Below, piece after piece: positions 51,267-61,587 of a DNA stretch of 64,000 nt. The notes beneath the pieces are model-generated. The model was not told the DNA's origin. It made no database searches and saw only the letters and a list, made by a program, of their open reading frames with translations. Made by a program: the position numbers and the translations under genes. Every line of letters begins with the position of its first letter. Positions within the stretch are counted from its first letter, which is position 1. This DNA is from Brachynemurus nebulosus (taxonomy: Eukaryota > Arthropoda > Insecta > Neuroptera > Myrmeleontidae). Where the stretch lies: the NCBI GenBank assembly GCA_035578155.1, contig JAPWDM010000014.1, positions 13,619,501 to 13,683,500 on the forward strand, read 5' to 3'.

Positions 51267-52201
51267 TTAACCCTCCCTAGAATCATACGTACTCGTCAAA
51301 ACGACGAACGAACTTCTCTACCTGCTCCAATACTACAACTTGTCGGTGCCTGCTTGCTGTGAAACTTCTGTTATCTAATTTATTTGTTATTATAACACAT
51401 AAGACGTATAAATTTTGTTTATAGCTATTGTCGTTTTTTTTATACTGAAATAGTGTGTGTCAAAAGGACGACGATGTATGATTAACCCACATTTTTTTTT
51501 TAGAGATTTTGTACTCCACATATAAAAGTTTTCCTAATTTTTCTAAAATTTATTAAAGATATGGATGTTATAATTAATATATTCAATGATTATGATAATG
51601 TGAAAGATGATTACAGCTGTTTGACTTATACAGACGACATAATACTGAAGTTTTAATATATTGAATCGAAAACTAAAGAATGCGTTTCAAGTGACTTAAT
51701 AAAAGGTTAATAATTTATTTTATGGAAAATATTTTAATTTTTATTATTTTTTGAGATCTTATTCTAAAAATTACTAACAAATTTTAGAAAATTTACAAAT
51801 ATGCCTAATGGGGAAATAACTACATATCTATAGGAATATTTATGACTGAGAAATTTCACATTCTGTAAAGTCACACATGTCCACTGACTCATAATACTTA
51901 GTTCATAAATTAATTATTTGAAAGACATGTTTTATGATACAATTGATGTATTTATCTATTTTTTAATTTTTATAGTGAAAATATGCTTTGATAAAAAGAT
52001 TAAAAAAATTAATAAATATTAAGAAATTTTTCCAAATTCAATTTTTTTAAATACTTTGTTCGCTTTTGTAGTATTGTTATGTAAAAAAAAAATGTTTTTT
52101 GAAAATAAACTCTAAAACTCCCCGTAAAAAGTCCATTTGTCGAAACGACGTCGATATATGATTAACTTGACTCGTAGACCAACGTATGATTCTAGGGTTA
52201 A
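51267..52201. mobile_element. piggyBac-like non-autonomous element, copy 2 (inverted)
   Basis: TTAA (51267-51270), CCCTCCCTAGAATCATACGT, and a right end ACGTATGATTCTAGGG then TTAA (52198-52201). It is the reverse-complement orientation of the 1531-2480 copy, with collinear internal blocks such as CGTTTCAAGTGACTTAATAA. The left terminus has an extra CCCT. Confidence 0.85.
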
Positions 52202-53310
52202 AAAATACCAATCTGTGTTATCCTTTAAAATATAAATAAAATATCTGATAAACACTATTTTCCCAAAACGTTCTACAACTGTATACAATAAATTTTATTC
52301 AATCATTTCTGATATATTCAATCTGGGCACAAACCGTAGAAAATGTTCACAATAATGTAAACTAAAATGATTGTATGTATACAGAATAGTAAAATTCCAA
52401 ACAACTGGAGCTCTAAACTAAATTATTGTTTATTTTCTATAACAATAGCATAATATAACTATAATATTAATAACTATATTATGAGCGTATTGATTTTTAA
52501 ATTGATAAAAGTATAAATTTCAATGCATTACCACCACAATCTCGCTAATCAAAATCATGAAATTATTACAAGTCAATGAAACAATAAGTAAATAAAGAAG
52601 AATTTTATAATAAAATATCAAAACTGAATTTTTAATTAAATAATTTTTTCAAATAACTCAAAACAAATAGCTCAAATTGGAATAATTTTTAGGTCGCTCA
52701 ACCTAGTTGATCAGTTTTAATGACTAACCCCAAGTTGGTCATGTGGTTAACATCTCCGCTCTTGTCTGGCAGATACAGTTACAAAACTATAAGGGAATAT
52801 ATTCTGATTTTTTAACATTTAATTATCCAATTTTGACTACAAAAGATTAAAATTAGAAATTAGGATATACGTACATATGTAAATTATTGCAAGATAACCT
52901 ACACGCGCTTAGATCAAACCAAAATCGCTTCGATCAGCTGCTGTAAACAATAACTACTGAGTCATTTAAAAATACATATGTAAACACGTTTAAACATTGT
53001 GACAATTACATGTGCGATGTGCGTATGTTCTAATAAACAAAAATTGAACTTTTTATGAAATTTCTTTTTGATGATATATTCAATTTTAAAATTTGCATTT
53101 TATTCAACTGATAGTAACAACCACCAAGCTAAAGTTATTGATACTTGCAAAATTGCTTATTAGTACAAATTTGTACAAAATGTATTTGATATCTTGCAGA
53201 GTCTTATTTAAAATTTTAAGTTCAATTTAGTAGATAAAAAATACGAGTAGGTTACAAAATGCATAATTCTTGAAACGTCTAAAGTATCAAAATTTTTGGA
53301 GATTTAAATA
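52202..53310. other. Intergenic; weak tRNA-like text
   Basis: GTTGGTCATGTGGTTAACAT near 52734 resembles a tRNA A-box region, but no B box follows. Otherwise AT-rich. Confidence 0.35.
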
Positions 53311-53374
53311 TTGAAAAATATTTAAAGTTCGATTACTTTGTCTATTTCACGAATTAAAAATTATTTTTATTTTT

Positions 53375-53412
53375 ACTGAATGCGTTTTCAACCTTTCGGT
53401 TATCCTCAGAGT
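53375..53412 (-). ncRNA. Hammerhead ribozyme-like motif, left arm
   Basis: Reading the minus strand: ACT, CTGAGGA (CUGANGA core), a bulged T, stem II AACC-GAAA-GGTT (four Watson-Crick pairs, GNRA loop), GAAA, a two-pair stem III (A/T with CGCA loop), TTC (NUH cleavage triplet), AGT. ACT/AGT plus further U-A pairs form stem I, making a type I topology. The bulge between A9 and stem II is non-standard. Activity is inferred, not shown. Confidence 0.55.
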
Positions 53413-53554
53413 AGAAAGATGAAAATAATTAATGGGAATTTATAGGTAAGAAAAATATATAGGAGGGGTGTAATATTATTGAATTGGGAAAACCCATAAA
53501 ATTTTCCTCCCTATATATTTTTCTTACCTATAAATTCCCATTAATTATTTTCAT

Positions 53555-53604
53555 CTTTCTACTCTGAGGATGACCGAAAGGTTGAAAACGTGTTCAGTAA
53601 AAAT
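53555..53604 (+). ncRNA. Hammerhead ribozyme-like motif, right arm
   Basis: CTGAGGA (53564-53570), bulged T, stem II GACC-GAAA-GGTT (one G-U pair), GAAA (53584-53587), stem III with CGTG loop, TTC ending at 53595 (predicted cleavage after this C), then AGT. Stem I pairs 53560-53563 with 53596-53599 and 53556-53558 with 53601-53603 around one mismatch. The layout matches small type I hammerheads described from Penelope-like elements. Confidence 0.55.
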
Positions 53605-53811
53605 AAAAATAATTTTTAATTCGTGAAATAGACAAAGTAATCGAACTTTAAATATTTTTCAATACCTATTTAAAATGGAGTTTCACAAAGTAAATCTCTC
53701 AACAGTGAATTATTTTTGGAGATTTACTGCAATGTTACCAGTGTTATCACTTAAACGTTATCCTTGCCTTATTACTAGTATAAAAGTCAATGTATTTTTA
53801 GACAATTTATA

Positions 53812-54832
53812 TAGGGTAGGGCGGGGTAAAAAAAGACACTGCTCGAGTGGCGTAAAAAAAATACATATTTATATTAAGCTCAACAGTGTTAAATTCGAAA
53901 AATAAAAAATATTATAACAAAATACATTAGTATTTTACATTGTCTGGAGCAAAAAATTATTTTTTGGAGAGGGTCTTATAAAATAATTTTCTCCCAAACC
54001 TCTGTTATTTCACATAGAAAAACTTTCATTCCGTGACGGTGAACTTTTACGGTAAGTAAAAAATCTGGTAAGATAGAGTGCTGTATTTTTTTCTTGTCAT
54101 TCTACATGCTTTAGTGATGTAAAGTACAAAGTTTTATTTAAGTGATCGAACTGCATGTAAATTATTTTAGATGTTAAAAAAAAGAAAAAAATGGGGTAAA
54201 AAAGGACTAAACAAGGGGTTAACATTAAGAAAAATTAAAAATTACTAACTTAGGATTTTTATTTTAAAACTGTATAATGATATTTAATGTACATATTATG
54301 GATTAAAAAATACTAATAGTAAGATTCTTCAATAAAACAATTTTTTTTGTTAGTGAGGAGACGGTTTTCATGGATACAAATTTTAGCTTATTCGAAATTT
54401 GTATTTTTCACCTATGAAAATTTATTTGTTTTTATAATGTATAACTATGCTTTACTGCACACATTTGTTATTTTTAACTCATTCAAAAATTATTTTATTT
54501 TTTTACTTTATGTAAAGTGGTGGAAAAAAAAGGCTCAAATTAACATATGTATTTGGTTTTTAAATGAGCTACAATAAATTTTGTATTAGTTTTATGCTGT
54601 CTTTTATTTACCCTCCACTGTCTTTTTTTACTCCATTTGGCGAGTAAAAAAAAGACAAGGTTTTTATTTTTTATAGGTGTATGTCATTAGCTTGAGTGAA
54701 AAAACATGCAAAATCTCAAAATACAAACAATTTAACATCATACAATATTTTTTGTGTGTAAAAAATTCAAATAGTTTCTACATGAAAAATGAAAAGTTTT
54801 GATTTTGTCTTTTTTTACCCCGCCCTACTCTA
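53812..54832. mobile_element. TA-flanked element C, motif GGGGTAAAAAAAGACA
   Basis: TA (53812-53813), then GGGTAGGGCGGGGTAAAAAA; the right end is TTTTTACCCCGCCCTACTC, then TA (54831-54832); 1017 bp. The motif recurs inside near 54193 (GGGGTAAAAAAGGAC), 54597 and 54618 (inverted) and 54642 (GAGTAAAAAAAAGACA). A 76-codon frame inside has no domain. Confidence 0.85.
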
Positions 54833-54884
54833 TATTTATTAATTCTGTTTAATATTCAACTAATAAAAACGTAATTTTACAGGA

Positions 54885-55060
54885 ATGTGTAAAAATACAC
54901 AGATTTACAGTTAGCGTAAATATAAAACAAACACACCCCAAAAAGCCCAACTTGTTTATTTTCTTTCATCCAGCTGTATAAAATTACACTTTTATCAGTG
55001 TAAAATTACACTTAAGTATTTTTAGACATTTTTGTAACCTCTTTTTTACACTGTAATCTT
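54885..55060. repeat. Cluster of TGTAAAATTACAC-type palindromes
   Basis: GTGTAAAAATACAC, GTGTAAAATTACACTT, ATAAAATTACACTT and TTTTTTACACTGTAA lie within about 170 bp, some 0.5 kb upstream of the serpin promoter. Either a small repeat or candidate binding sites; nothing decides between them. Confidence 0.35.
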
Positions 55061-55574
55061 TGTTTAGAATTTGGTATTAAAATACATAATGGTGGAAGTG
55101 CTGAGAAGAAACATCATAATAGGAGCTCAAATTTCGTATGTTTCGACCGAGATTTCTTTCGCAAAATAGAAGCTCTTAAATGTTTATCGTTAGTTTTCAT
55201 AAATGAATGCAAATTAGATCATACCAAATTGTACGGTGCCTCCAGCATTTTGAAAACAAATACCTATTACAAACTTTGCCCATCGTAGAAACCAATTAGG
55301 TTTTATTGAAGTAAATAATTTCTTCTAACTATAGCGGTTTAAATAACGTAAGTCAAGAAAATACATCGAAAAAATTTGGTATCATTCGTACTATACCAAC
55401 AGAAATTAGTAATAAAATTTTAAAGATATCTTTAAGAAAAGTAGAATAATTTCTTGTTTATTTCAACATTATTTTAATTTGCACAACTAGCACATTAAAA
55501 AAATAAAATCATGTAGACATAATTGTTTTTGTACCAAAAAATTGATTTTAATACGGCTCTGTTTTATTTAAAAA

Positions 55575-55613
55575 TATATAAATATACAAAAATTATCTTC
55601 CAATTCATTCAGT
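55575..55613 (+). promoter_or_regulatory. Serpin core promoter: TATA box and TCAGT initiator
   Basis: TATATAAA (55575-55582) lies about 29-36 bp upstream of TCAGT (55609-55613), the arthropod initiator. The A at 55611 is the likely start site. The spacing is close to the usual distance and it precedes the inferred untranslated first exon. Confidence 0.6.
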
Positions 55614-55787
55614 AACTGGTTGAATTACAGTACCGGACAAATTGGTAAGCATTATTTATTTTAATTTATTAAATTTTATAACAAACAACTAAAATTATAT
55701 AAATATTTGACAATATCTTTTATATTTTTAAAATTTTTAGATTTAGTTATATCTATAAAACAAAAACAAATTTTTTTTTTACAGAAA

Positions 55788-57227
55788 ATGATGTTCCAAG
55801 CTCTCCTTGTTGTCGCTCTCTTGGCCTGCTCCCAAGCTGTGCCTCTCTCAAGCAGATCAGCTTACCAAGTCTCTGAAGCCGCCAACCAATTAGGCTTTAA
55901 CTTATACAAGGTAAATATTCAATTTTAATTTTCAAAGACCATTTTTAGCCTAAAACCTGTGTTTATTGAGTACGAAGCAATTTTAGAACGAATAATTTTA
56001 TTAAAACTTATTTATTTACAGCAAATTGCACAAGAACAACGTGGAAACGTTGTCGTTTCACCATGGTCCGCCCAAACCTTATTCGCCTTAGCCTACATGG
56101 GCGCCGACGGTTACACCGCTAAGGAAATGGCACATGCTTTACAATTGCAGAACAACAAACCAGAAATTTTACGTGGATTCCAAGAAATCTTGCGACACTG
56201 GAACGTAACCAAAGACACCAGCGCCATCTTAAGCAACGTCAACAGAGTATACCCAGCCGAAAACGCACAAGTCAAAGACCAATACATCCGCGAAGCCAAA
56301 CAAGCACTCAACGCTAGCGTAGAACCAATCGACTACACCAACTCCGAAGAAGCCGCACGAAAAATCAACAAACACATCCAACAAGAAACCGTAGACCAAA
56401 TCCAACACTTGATTCAACCAGATACATTAACTCCAATGACCCGTTTGGTCTTCGTCAACGCCATGTACTTCAAAGGACAATGGGCCCATCCATTCGAAGT
56501 CAGCGAACAACAAATGAACTTCCACCGAAGCCAATCCGATGCCAGACAAGTTCCAAGCATGAAAATCCGCGCCATTCTCCCATACGGATACAGCGAAGAA
56601 CTTAACGCGCACGTTGTCCAATTGCAATACAACGACACTGATTACTCACTCTTGCTGATCGTGCCACAAGAACAGGAAGGACTCAAACAAATTGAACAAA
56701 ATCTTCCAATCAACGTACCACAAATCTTATCTCAAATGGAAAACCGTAATGTCGAAGTACATATGCCCAAATTCCATGTGTCACAAAAAATTGATTTAGT
56801 CCAAACCATGCAAAAAGTAAGTTAACAAAATCACAAAATTTATAGCGACTTAACTAATTATCCTTCTTTACAGCTTGGTATGCGTGACGCCTTCACAAAC
56901 AAAGCCAACTTCCAAGGTATCGCCCAAGAACAAACACAAATTAACAAAGCTATCCAAAGCACACACATCGATGTTGATGAACACAGAGTAACAGCAGCCA
57001 CAACCGAGACAGTTCACAGCAACGAAATGATTATGTCTGCACCAATCAAAGTCACCGCTGACAAACCATTCATGTTTGTATTGTACAAGAGATCAGCCAA
57101 TGCAGCCCTCATGGTCGGTCGTGTAAGTGAACCAGTTGAACAACGTCGTGAACAAGGACAACATTGGGAACACAGTCGTGAACAAAGACAACATTGGGAA
57201 CAAAGTCATGAACAAGGACAATATTAG
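55788..57227 (+). CDS. Secreted serpin (serine protease inhibitor family)
   Basis: Spliced coding exons 55788-55910, 56022-56816 and 56874-57227 give 423 residues. Residues 1-18 form a signal peptide (MMFQALLVVALLACSQA, cleavage near Ala17). Serpin landmarks follow in order: NVVVSPWSAQTLFALAYMGA, VNAMYFKGQWAHPF (strand 3A), EVHMPKFHVSQKIDL, LGMRDAF, the hinge/reactive loop, and VTADKPFMFVLY, which fits the serpin signature pattern. The first ATG of two adjacent ones is used; either keeps the signal peptide. Codons are richer in G+C and in GAA/CAA than the surroundings, suggesting strong expression. The hinge (EHRVTAATTE) lacks the usual P15 Gly, P14 Thr and P8 Thr, so inhibitory loop insertion is uncertain; by counting from the C-terminal signature P1-P1' would be Met-Ser. 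A repeat tail of about 30 residues (EQ.REQ.QHW) follows the normal serpin end. Target protease unknown. Confidence 0.93.
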
Positions 57228-57266
57228 GAACAACGTTGCGAAGAGGAACAACATGGACAACAACAT
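57138..57266 (+). repeat. 30-bp tandem repeats encoding the serpin tail
   Basis: Units start at 57138, 57168, 57198 and 57228, each ten codons. Unit 1 EQRREQGQHW, unit 2 EHSREQRQHW, unit 3 EQSHEQGQY then TAG, unit 4 a degenerate ten codons. The TAG (57225-57227) is aligned with the TGG Trp codons of units 1 and 2. The frame stays open beyond it for 13 codons to TAA at 57267-57269. Confidence 0.9.
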
Positions 57267-57324
57267 TAAATTTTTTAAATATTATTAGCCATATTTTTTT
57301 TTTATAATTATTTATTTATATGAA

Positions 57325-57330
57325 AATAAA
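57325..57330 (+). terminator. Serpin polyadenylation signal AATAAA
   Basis: AATAAA about 98 bp after the stop codon, with a T-rich stretch just upstream. It is the first canonical signal downstream of the gene. Confidence 0.7.
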
Positions 57331-57730
57331 CTGATATTGCATTAAAAAAACTTATTTACTTTAAATTAATTCCTTCGTCATATCAGTATCTTACTTTTTC
57401 AGGATTTTAACTTTTTTTAAGTTTTGTGCATCAGAAAGTTTAGTCTCAAATTCAATCTCATGAAAATAATAATTTCTCTGATTACTTTCTTTAAAAGCAA
57501 AATTAAAAAAAAAATAATAAACTAAAATATTAGTATTTAAAGGATAAACTTAATAAAAATTTTACATATCTTGATTTAGTTACATGATGACATTATAAAA
57601 AGCAAAAATTCTCTTTTCTACTACTTTTCCTGTGACTTTATCAATCTTGTGAAAATCTTTTAAAAAGTATTTTACATTTTAGTAAGTTAATTTTTTTAGA
57701 CTTGCTCTTAATAAATTAATCATCTATACA
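57331..57730. other. AT-rich intergenic, nothing recognised
   Basis: No gene or repeat seen. Confidence 0.4.
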
Positions 57731-58205
57731 TCTATCTTACATAATATAATAAAACTGTAACAAGACCGTTTCTGTACATGGAACATTTTTTGAAAATTAT
57801 ACTAGTACTGTAAATAGTTATCGATGTAGATATCAAAACAGCGATTTTTAAAATTTTTGTCTGTCTGCCTGTCTGTTCACGCATCACACAAAAACTACTG
57901 GACGGATTTTAATGAAATTTGGTGTGATGATAACTTATTACCTGGGTCAATATCTAAGATACTTTTTATTCCGGGAAAATGTCTCATTCCCACGGGAAAA
58001 TGGAAAAACTATTTTGAGCATGTATATTGTACACACATTACGTAAAAACTACTGGACGAATTTTAATGAAATTTGGTGTGATGATAAATTTTTATGTGGA
58101 TCAACATCTAAGATACTTTCACTTCGAAAAAATGTCTCATTCCCATGGGAAAATGGAAAAACCATTTTGAGTATGTACACACATAACGTAAATTTACATA
58201 TTTCA
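57731..58205 (+). mobile_element. Helitron-like element, 3'-truncated
   Basis: It starts TCTATCTTACATAATATAAT and shares AATAAAACTGTAAC.AGA with the complete copy at 26144. It has an extra leader with GTCTGTCTGCCTGTCTG and about two units of the tandem repeat (period 153 bp here, 147 plus a 6-bp insertion). The GC-rich hairpin and CTAG end are missing. The 62- and 98-codon frames are repeat artefacts. Confidence 0.75.
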
Positions 58206-58711
58206 TAATTTCATAACTATAGTAACAAAATGTAAATAAACTGAATATTGTATTAAAATTTTTCTGAATCTGAAATCAAAGAAAATGTTGCTAATTGTGT
58301 ACCGAAAAATACAATAAATACACAGTTGTCGTCAATTTGAAGACAATTTAATGCATTTTGTGTTGCAAGAAACTACAAATTGGAAAAAGAAACTACTCAA
58401 CGTTTCGCGTGAACAACGTCACGGATATGGCTAGTGATATAATAATTCCAAAGAAAAAACATTCCGTTTTTCGTGTTCCGATTTTAGTGTGTTAATCACG
58501 GAATACTTATGGTTGCGTCATTTCTGTCATCGCTTTGCACAGTTTAACATGCACTTTAATTTTTAATAGACAGTGAAAAATTAAAAAGTTTAAATTGAGA
58601 ATAATGTAAAAATTCGTTAGATATATGCTAAACACGCACTAAATCAGTATTCCGTAGTTAATGTTTAAATTTTTCCACAATTTTCGAAATAAAATTGTAT
58701 TATATTTTTTC

Positions 58712-59696
58712 TAGGGTAGGGCGGGGCTAGTTGTGCAACTTTTCAGTTAATCGGTCATAGCTCCTCAACCGTAAGTCCAAATTTATTGTTATGCATACTG
58801 ATGTGTAGGTAATTTCTTCCTTTTCTAAAGTCCCCATAGTAACATTTTTCTAACAATTCACATTTAAGAGATACAGCTGTTTAAGTAAAGAAAGTCGGAC
58901 ATGCTCAACGTACCCCATAGGTGAGGTAAGTTGAGCAAGGGTACGGGGTAAATTGAGCAGTTAGAAAATGTAGCCAAACCATGCCTTAGATGTTTATGAG
59001 ACATAAAAAAATGATTATTTGACAGTCAGTCTTTTATTTATAATGCTTTAGTGACATAATAATGAAACAAAAAGTAATTTCCTTTGGATATTAAATACAG
59101 AAAATAAAATTAACAAAAAATCAACTACAACTTAGTATTTAAACTACAATCTTAAACGTAATATTTGGAATACACTCAATCTTTCTACTTAATAGCAGAC
59201 TTTAACGTTTAAGTAATAAATCAAAAAGAATTTAAATTAAAAGAGAAACATTAAGTAGATATTGAGAACTTCATCATAATAATCACTGTAACAATTAATG
59301 CAAACGAAAGTTCTATTGCTCAACTTACCCCACTCACACAATTTGATACAAAAGTGAGGTTATGAAAAAAACTGAATTAGAACCAAATTCTTTCTAGATA
59401 TAAAAATATACTAATTTCATAAAAGTTTAACACTTATTTGATTTAACATAGATAATAATTGCCTCCTATAGAAGAAATGTTCATAGACAAAAATTTTTTA
59501 CTTTTTATACGCAAAATAAATAAAGTGTGCGCATACGTCACTCGATCGACAGGTTGCAACTAGCAGTCACGTAATGAGTTCCCCTCTCTTGCCCGCTTCT
59601 ATCCGCCATTTAATGTATTAGCGTGCGAAGGATAGTTTCTGAGATATTTCGATTGCCCAACTTACACCTATGCTCAACTAGCCCCGCTCTACCCTA
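58712..59696. mobile_element. TA-flanked element D, motif GGGGTAAGTTGAGCA
   Basis: TA (58712-58713), then GGGTAGGGCGGGGCTAGTTG; the right end is CTAGCCCCGCTCTACCC, then TA (59695-59696); 981 bp. The motif recurs near 58900 and 58924 (GAGGTAAGTTGAGCAAGG), 58945 (GGGGTAAATTGAGCAG) and 59318 (TGCTCAACTTACCCCAC). The first 13 bases equal those of element C, but the following motif differs. Confidence 0.88.
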
Positions 59697-59939
59697 CTAA
59701 AAGATTTGTAGGTCCTTTTTAATTATTTCTTAAAACAAATTATGCATTCTTATCATATATTCATTTAGTTTACTGAAACATGAAATTATAGTACATTCTG
59801 CTTTTCCAAAACCACATGTATATTTACATGTAAATAAATAACTTTTCTGAAATTGTAAATTTAAAATAAAAAATAAAAATAAACAATGTTTCACTTTCTG
59901 ATGTTCATGATTTTATTTTTTTCACTTGTTATTACACGA

Positions 59940-60230
59940 AAGGTTTGTATTTTTTCGAATAAATAAGTGATTAACAAAAATTACAGCAGAACTATACTAT
60001 CAACCCCAAAACAGCCCAGCTCCACTGTCATGTTTTTGCTAGTTGACAGTTCTTTCTGTTAAATTGCTAAGCAACAAATTTGAGTTGCTTGAAAAAATAT
60101 AAAATTCACTTAATATTACACAAGAGGTTCGTATTTTTTTCGAATAAATTTGGGTTTATCTAACGAAAATTTGTTGCCTAGCAATTTAGCGAGAAGAACT
60201 ATCAACTAACAAAAACGCGACAGCGAAGCT
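59940..60230. repeat. Inverted R3-related repeats
   Basis: AAATTGCTAAGCAACAAATT (60060) and AATTTGTTGCCTAGCAATTT (60167) form an inverted pair. Flanking blocks CTAGTTGACAGTTCTT and AGAACTATCAACTA are also inverted. A T-rich TTTTTTCGAATAAA box occurs on several sides. Confidence 0.5.
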
Positions 60231-60545
60231 GAAGCGTTCTTGGGTTGACAGTTCTTCGAGTTAAATTGCTTTTACGCAAGAAATTTGAGTTGTAGAAAAC
60301 ACAAATTTATTCAGAAAAAATATAAAACTCACGTGTAATACGGTAGGACAATTTAACGAATAAAATAAATTAATAGGTATAATTCATATTATTATTTAAT
60401 ACATTGTTACCATGGTTCTGAAATCAGTTAAATTTACCAATACAAATTTTCGTTTCATTTTTATCGTGTTTACCTACAATAAAATGACCAATGAAATGTT
60501 TTGTATTAATAATTTTTCCTTTGTTAAAATTATTTCTAACTTTTT
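60231..60545. repeat. R3 dispersed repeat, copy 2
   Basis: Collinear with 48420-48660: TTGGGTTGACAGTTCTT, AAATTTGAGTTGTAGAAAA, AGTTAAATTTACCAATACAA and AAAATGACCAATGAAATGTT. Confidence 0.6.
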
Positions 60546-60922
60546 TCATGGTAAAAGTGAAAAAACTATATAATATTTTTATGGAACTTGATACACATGA
60601 GTTAAATTGTCGCTATAAATGTGTAATTAAATTAGCCTAGCTAATTTTCACTCCAAAGCTAGCAGTAAAATGAAGTTATTAAAAAATTGTTACCCATCTA
60701 TTCGGCTTAATGTCATAGTCCAGGTTCCGACGTGACGGTTATTGGAAGTTTTACTATATTACAATATTGTTAGAGGACTTAATAAAGATGAGTTAAATTG
60801 TCACTATTATTAAACACTAGGCACTTTACTCCTGTAAAAACCTACTTAAAGTTTTAATTTTTTCTCAAAGGATTGATTATAAAACTGAAAATTTTTTTAT
60901 TTATATTACATCTAATATTTTA

Positions 60923-61587
60923 TTAACTTCCCATAGGAAGTTATTGTAATGAGTCCGATTTTACCAATCGCTAATTTTGACATATCTGCACGTTTCAACG
61001 TCACTAGAATCCAAATCCATCGTTTTTAGCGTGATGTCTGTGTGTGCGATCGTTAGTTCGTTCGTGAATTTTTTTTCGTCTCGCATATCTCGAGAACAAA
61101 TGATACCAACTTCGGACTAATTTCATTAGATGCGTAATCAAAAAATGAAGACCGGATAAAGTTTTCAGCAAATTCGGATTAGCGGTTTGTTTTTTGTGGT
61201 AAAAAAACGGAATTAACTTTATTAAGATAACATAGATTATATGGATTTTTTACCATAACATTATTATATTATGGCCTAAGAATCTTCCTTGATGTTAAAA
61301 ACGCCAGTATTTTATTACAAAATTTAAAAAAAAAAAAAAAAATAAGAAATAAAAATTAGTTTTTTGCCAAAATATATTTTGTCTCACATATCTTGAGAAC
61401 AAATGATGTTATCATTTGTTTGATAAGGGTGGAACCCCCACCCTTAGGTACAGAAAGCGAAGCCCCCGGTATGGTGCAAGGGGCAAAGCCTCTATCGGGG
61501 GCCCAGGGGAGGAGTCGCCTGAAATCAGAAAAGAATTATTTATGTACAGTAATCTCTAGTCTTTAAGGACACCCAATGGGAAGTTGA
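60923..61587. mobile_element. TTAA-flanked MITE family CTTCC..GGAAG, copy 2
   Basis: TTAA (60923-60926), then CTTCCCATAGGAAGTTATTG; the right end is GACACCCAATGGGAAG, then TTGA (61584-61587, one change from TTAA). It is longer than copy 1 and contains a GC-rich block (61428-61530). Confidence 0.6.
61428..61530. other. GC-rich block inside the MITE
   Basis: About 100 bp containing GGGTGGAACCCCCACCC, GAAGCCCCCGG, GGGGCAAAGCC and GGGGGCCCAGGGGAGG, in sharp contrast to the AT-rich surroundings. Absent from copy 1 at 24 kb. Origin unknown; no coding signal. Confidence 0.5.

Larger units (their letters stand above)
53311..53662. repeat. Near-perfect 157-bp inverted repeat (39-nt loop)
   Basis: The left arm 53311-53466 and right arm 53506-53662 differ at only three bases and one indel by my reading. 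A transcript would fold into a long hairpin; the DNA could extrude a cruciform. Each arm holds one hammerhead-like motif, on opposite strands. The high identity suggests a recent inversion-duplication or strong constraint. Confidence 0.9.
55611..57345 (+). other. Serpin transcription unit (exon map)
   Basis: Inferred exons: 55611-55644 (5' UTR; donor ATTG/GTAAGC), 55785-55910, 56022-56816, and 56874 to the poly-A site past 57330. Introns are short (about 140, 111 and 57 bp) with GT-AG ends and T-rich acceptors. The two coding introns are phase 0. The 5' UTR exon depends on the inferred start site. Confidence 0.7.

Noticed and set aside
56111..56638. Several minus-strand frames of 62-74 codons
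   Set aside because: Shadows of serpin exon 3 on the opposite strand.
57857..58208. 62- and 98-codon frames
   Set aside because: Both lie in the truncated Helitron-like repeat.
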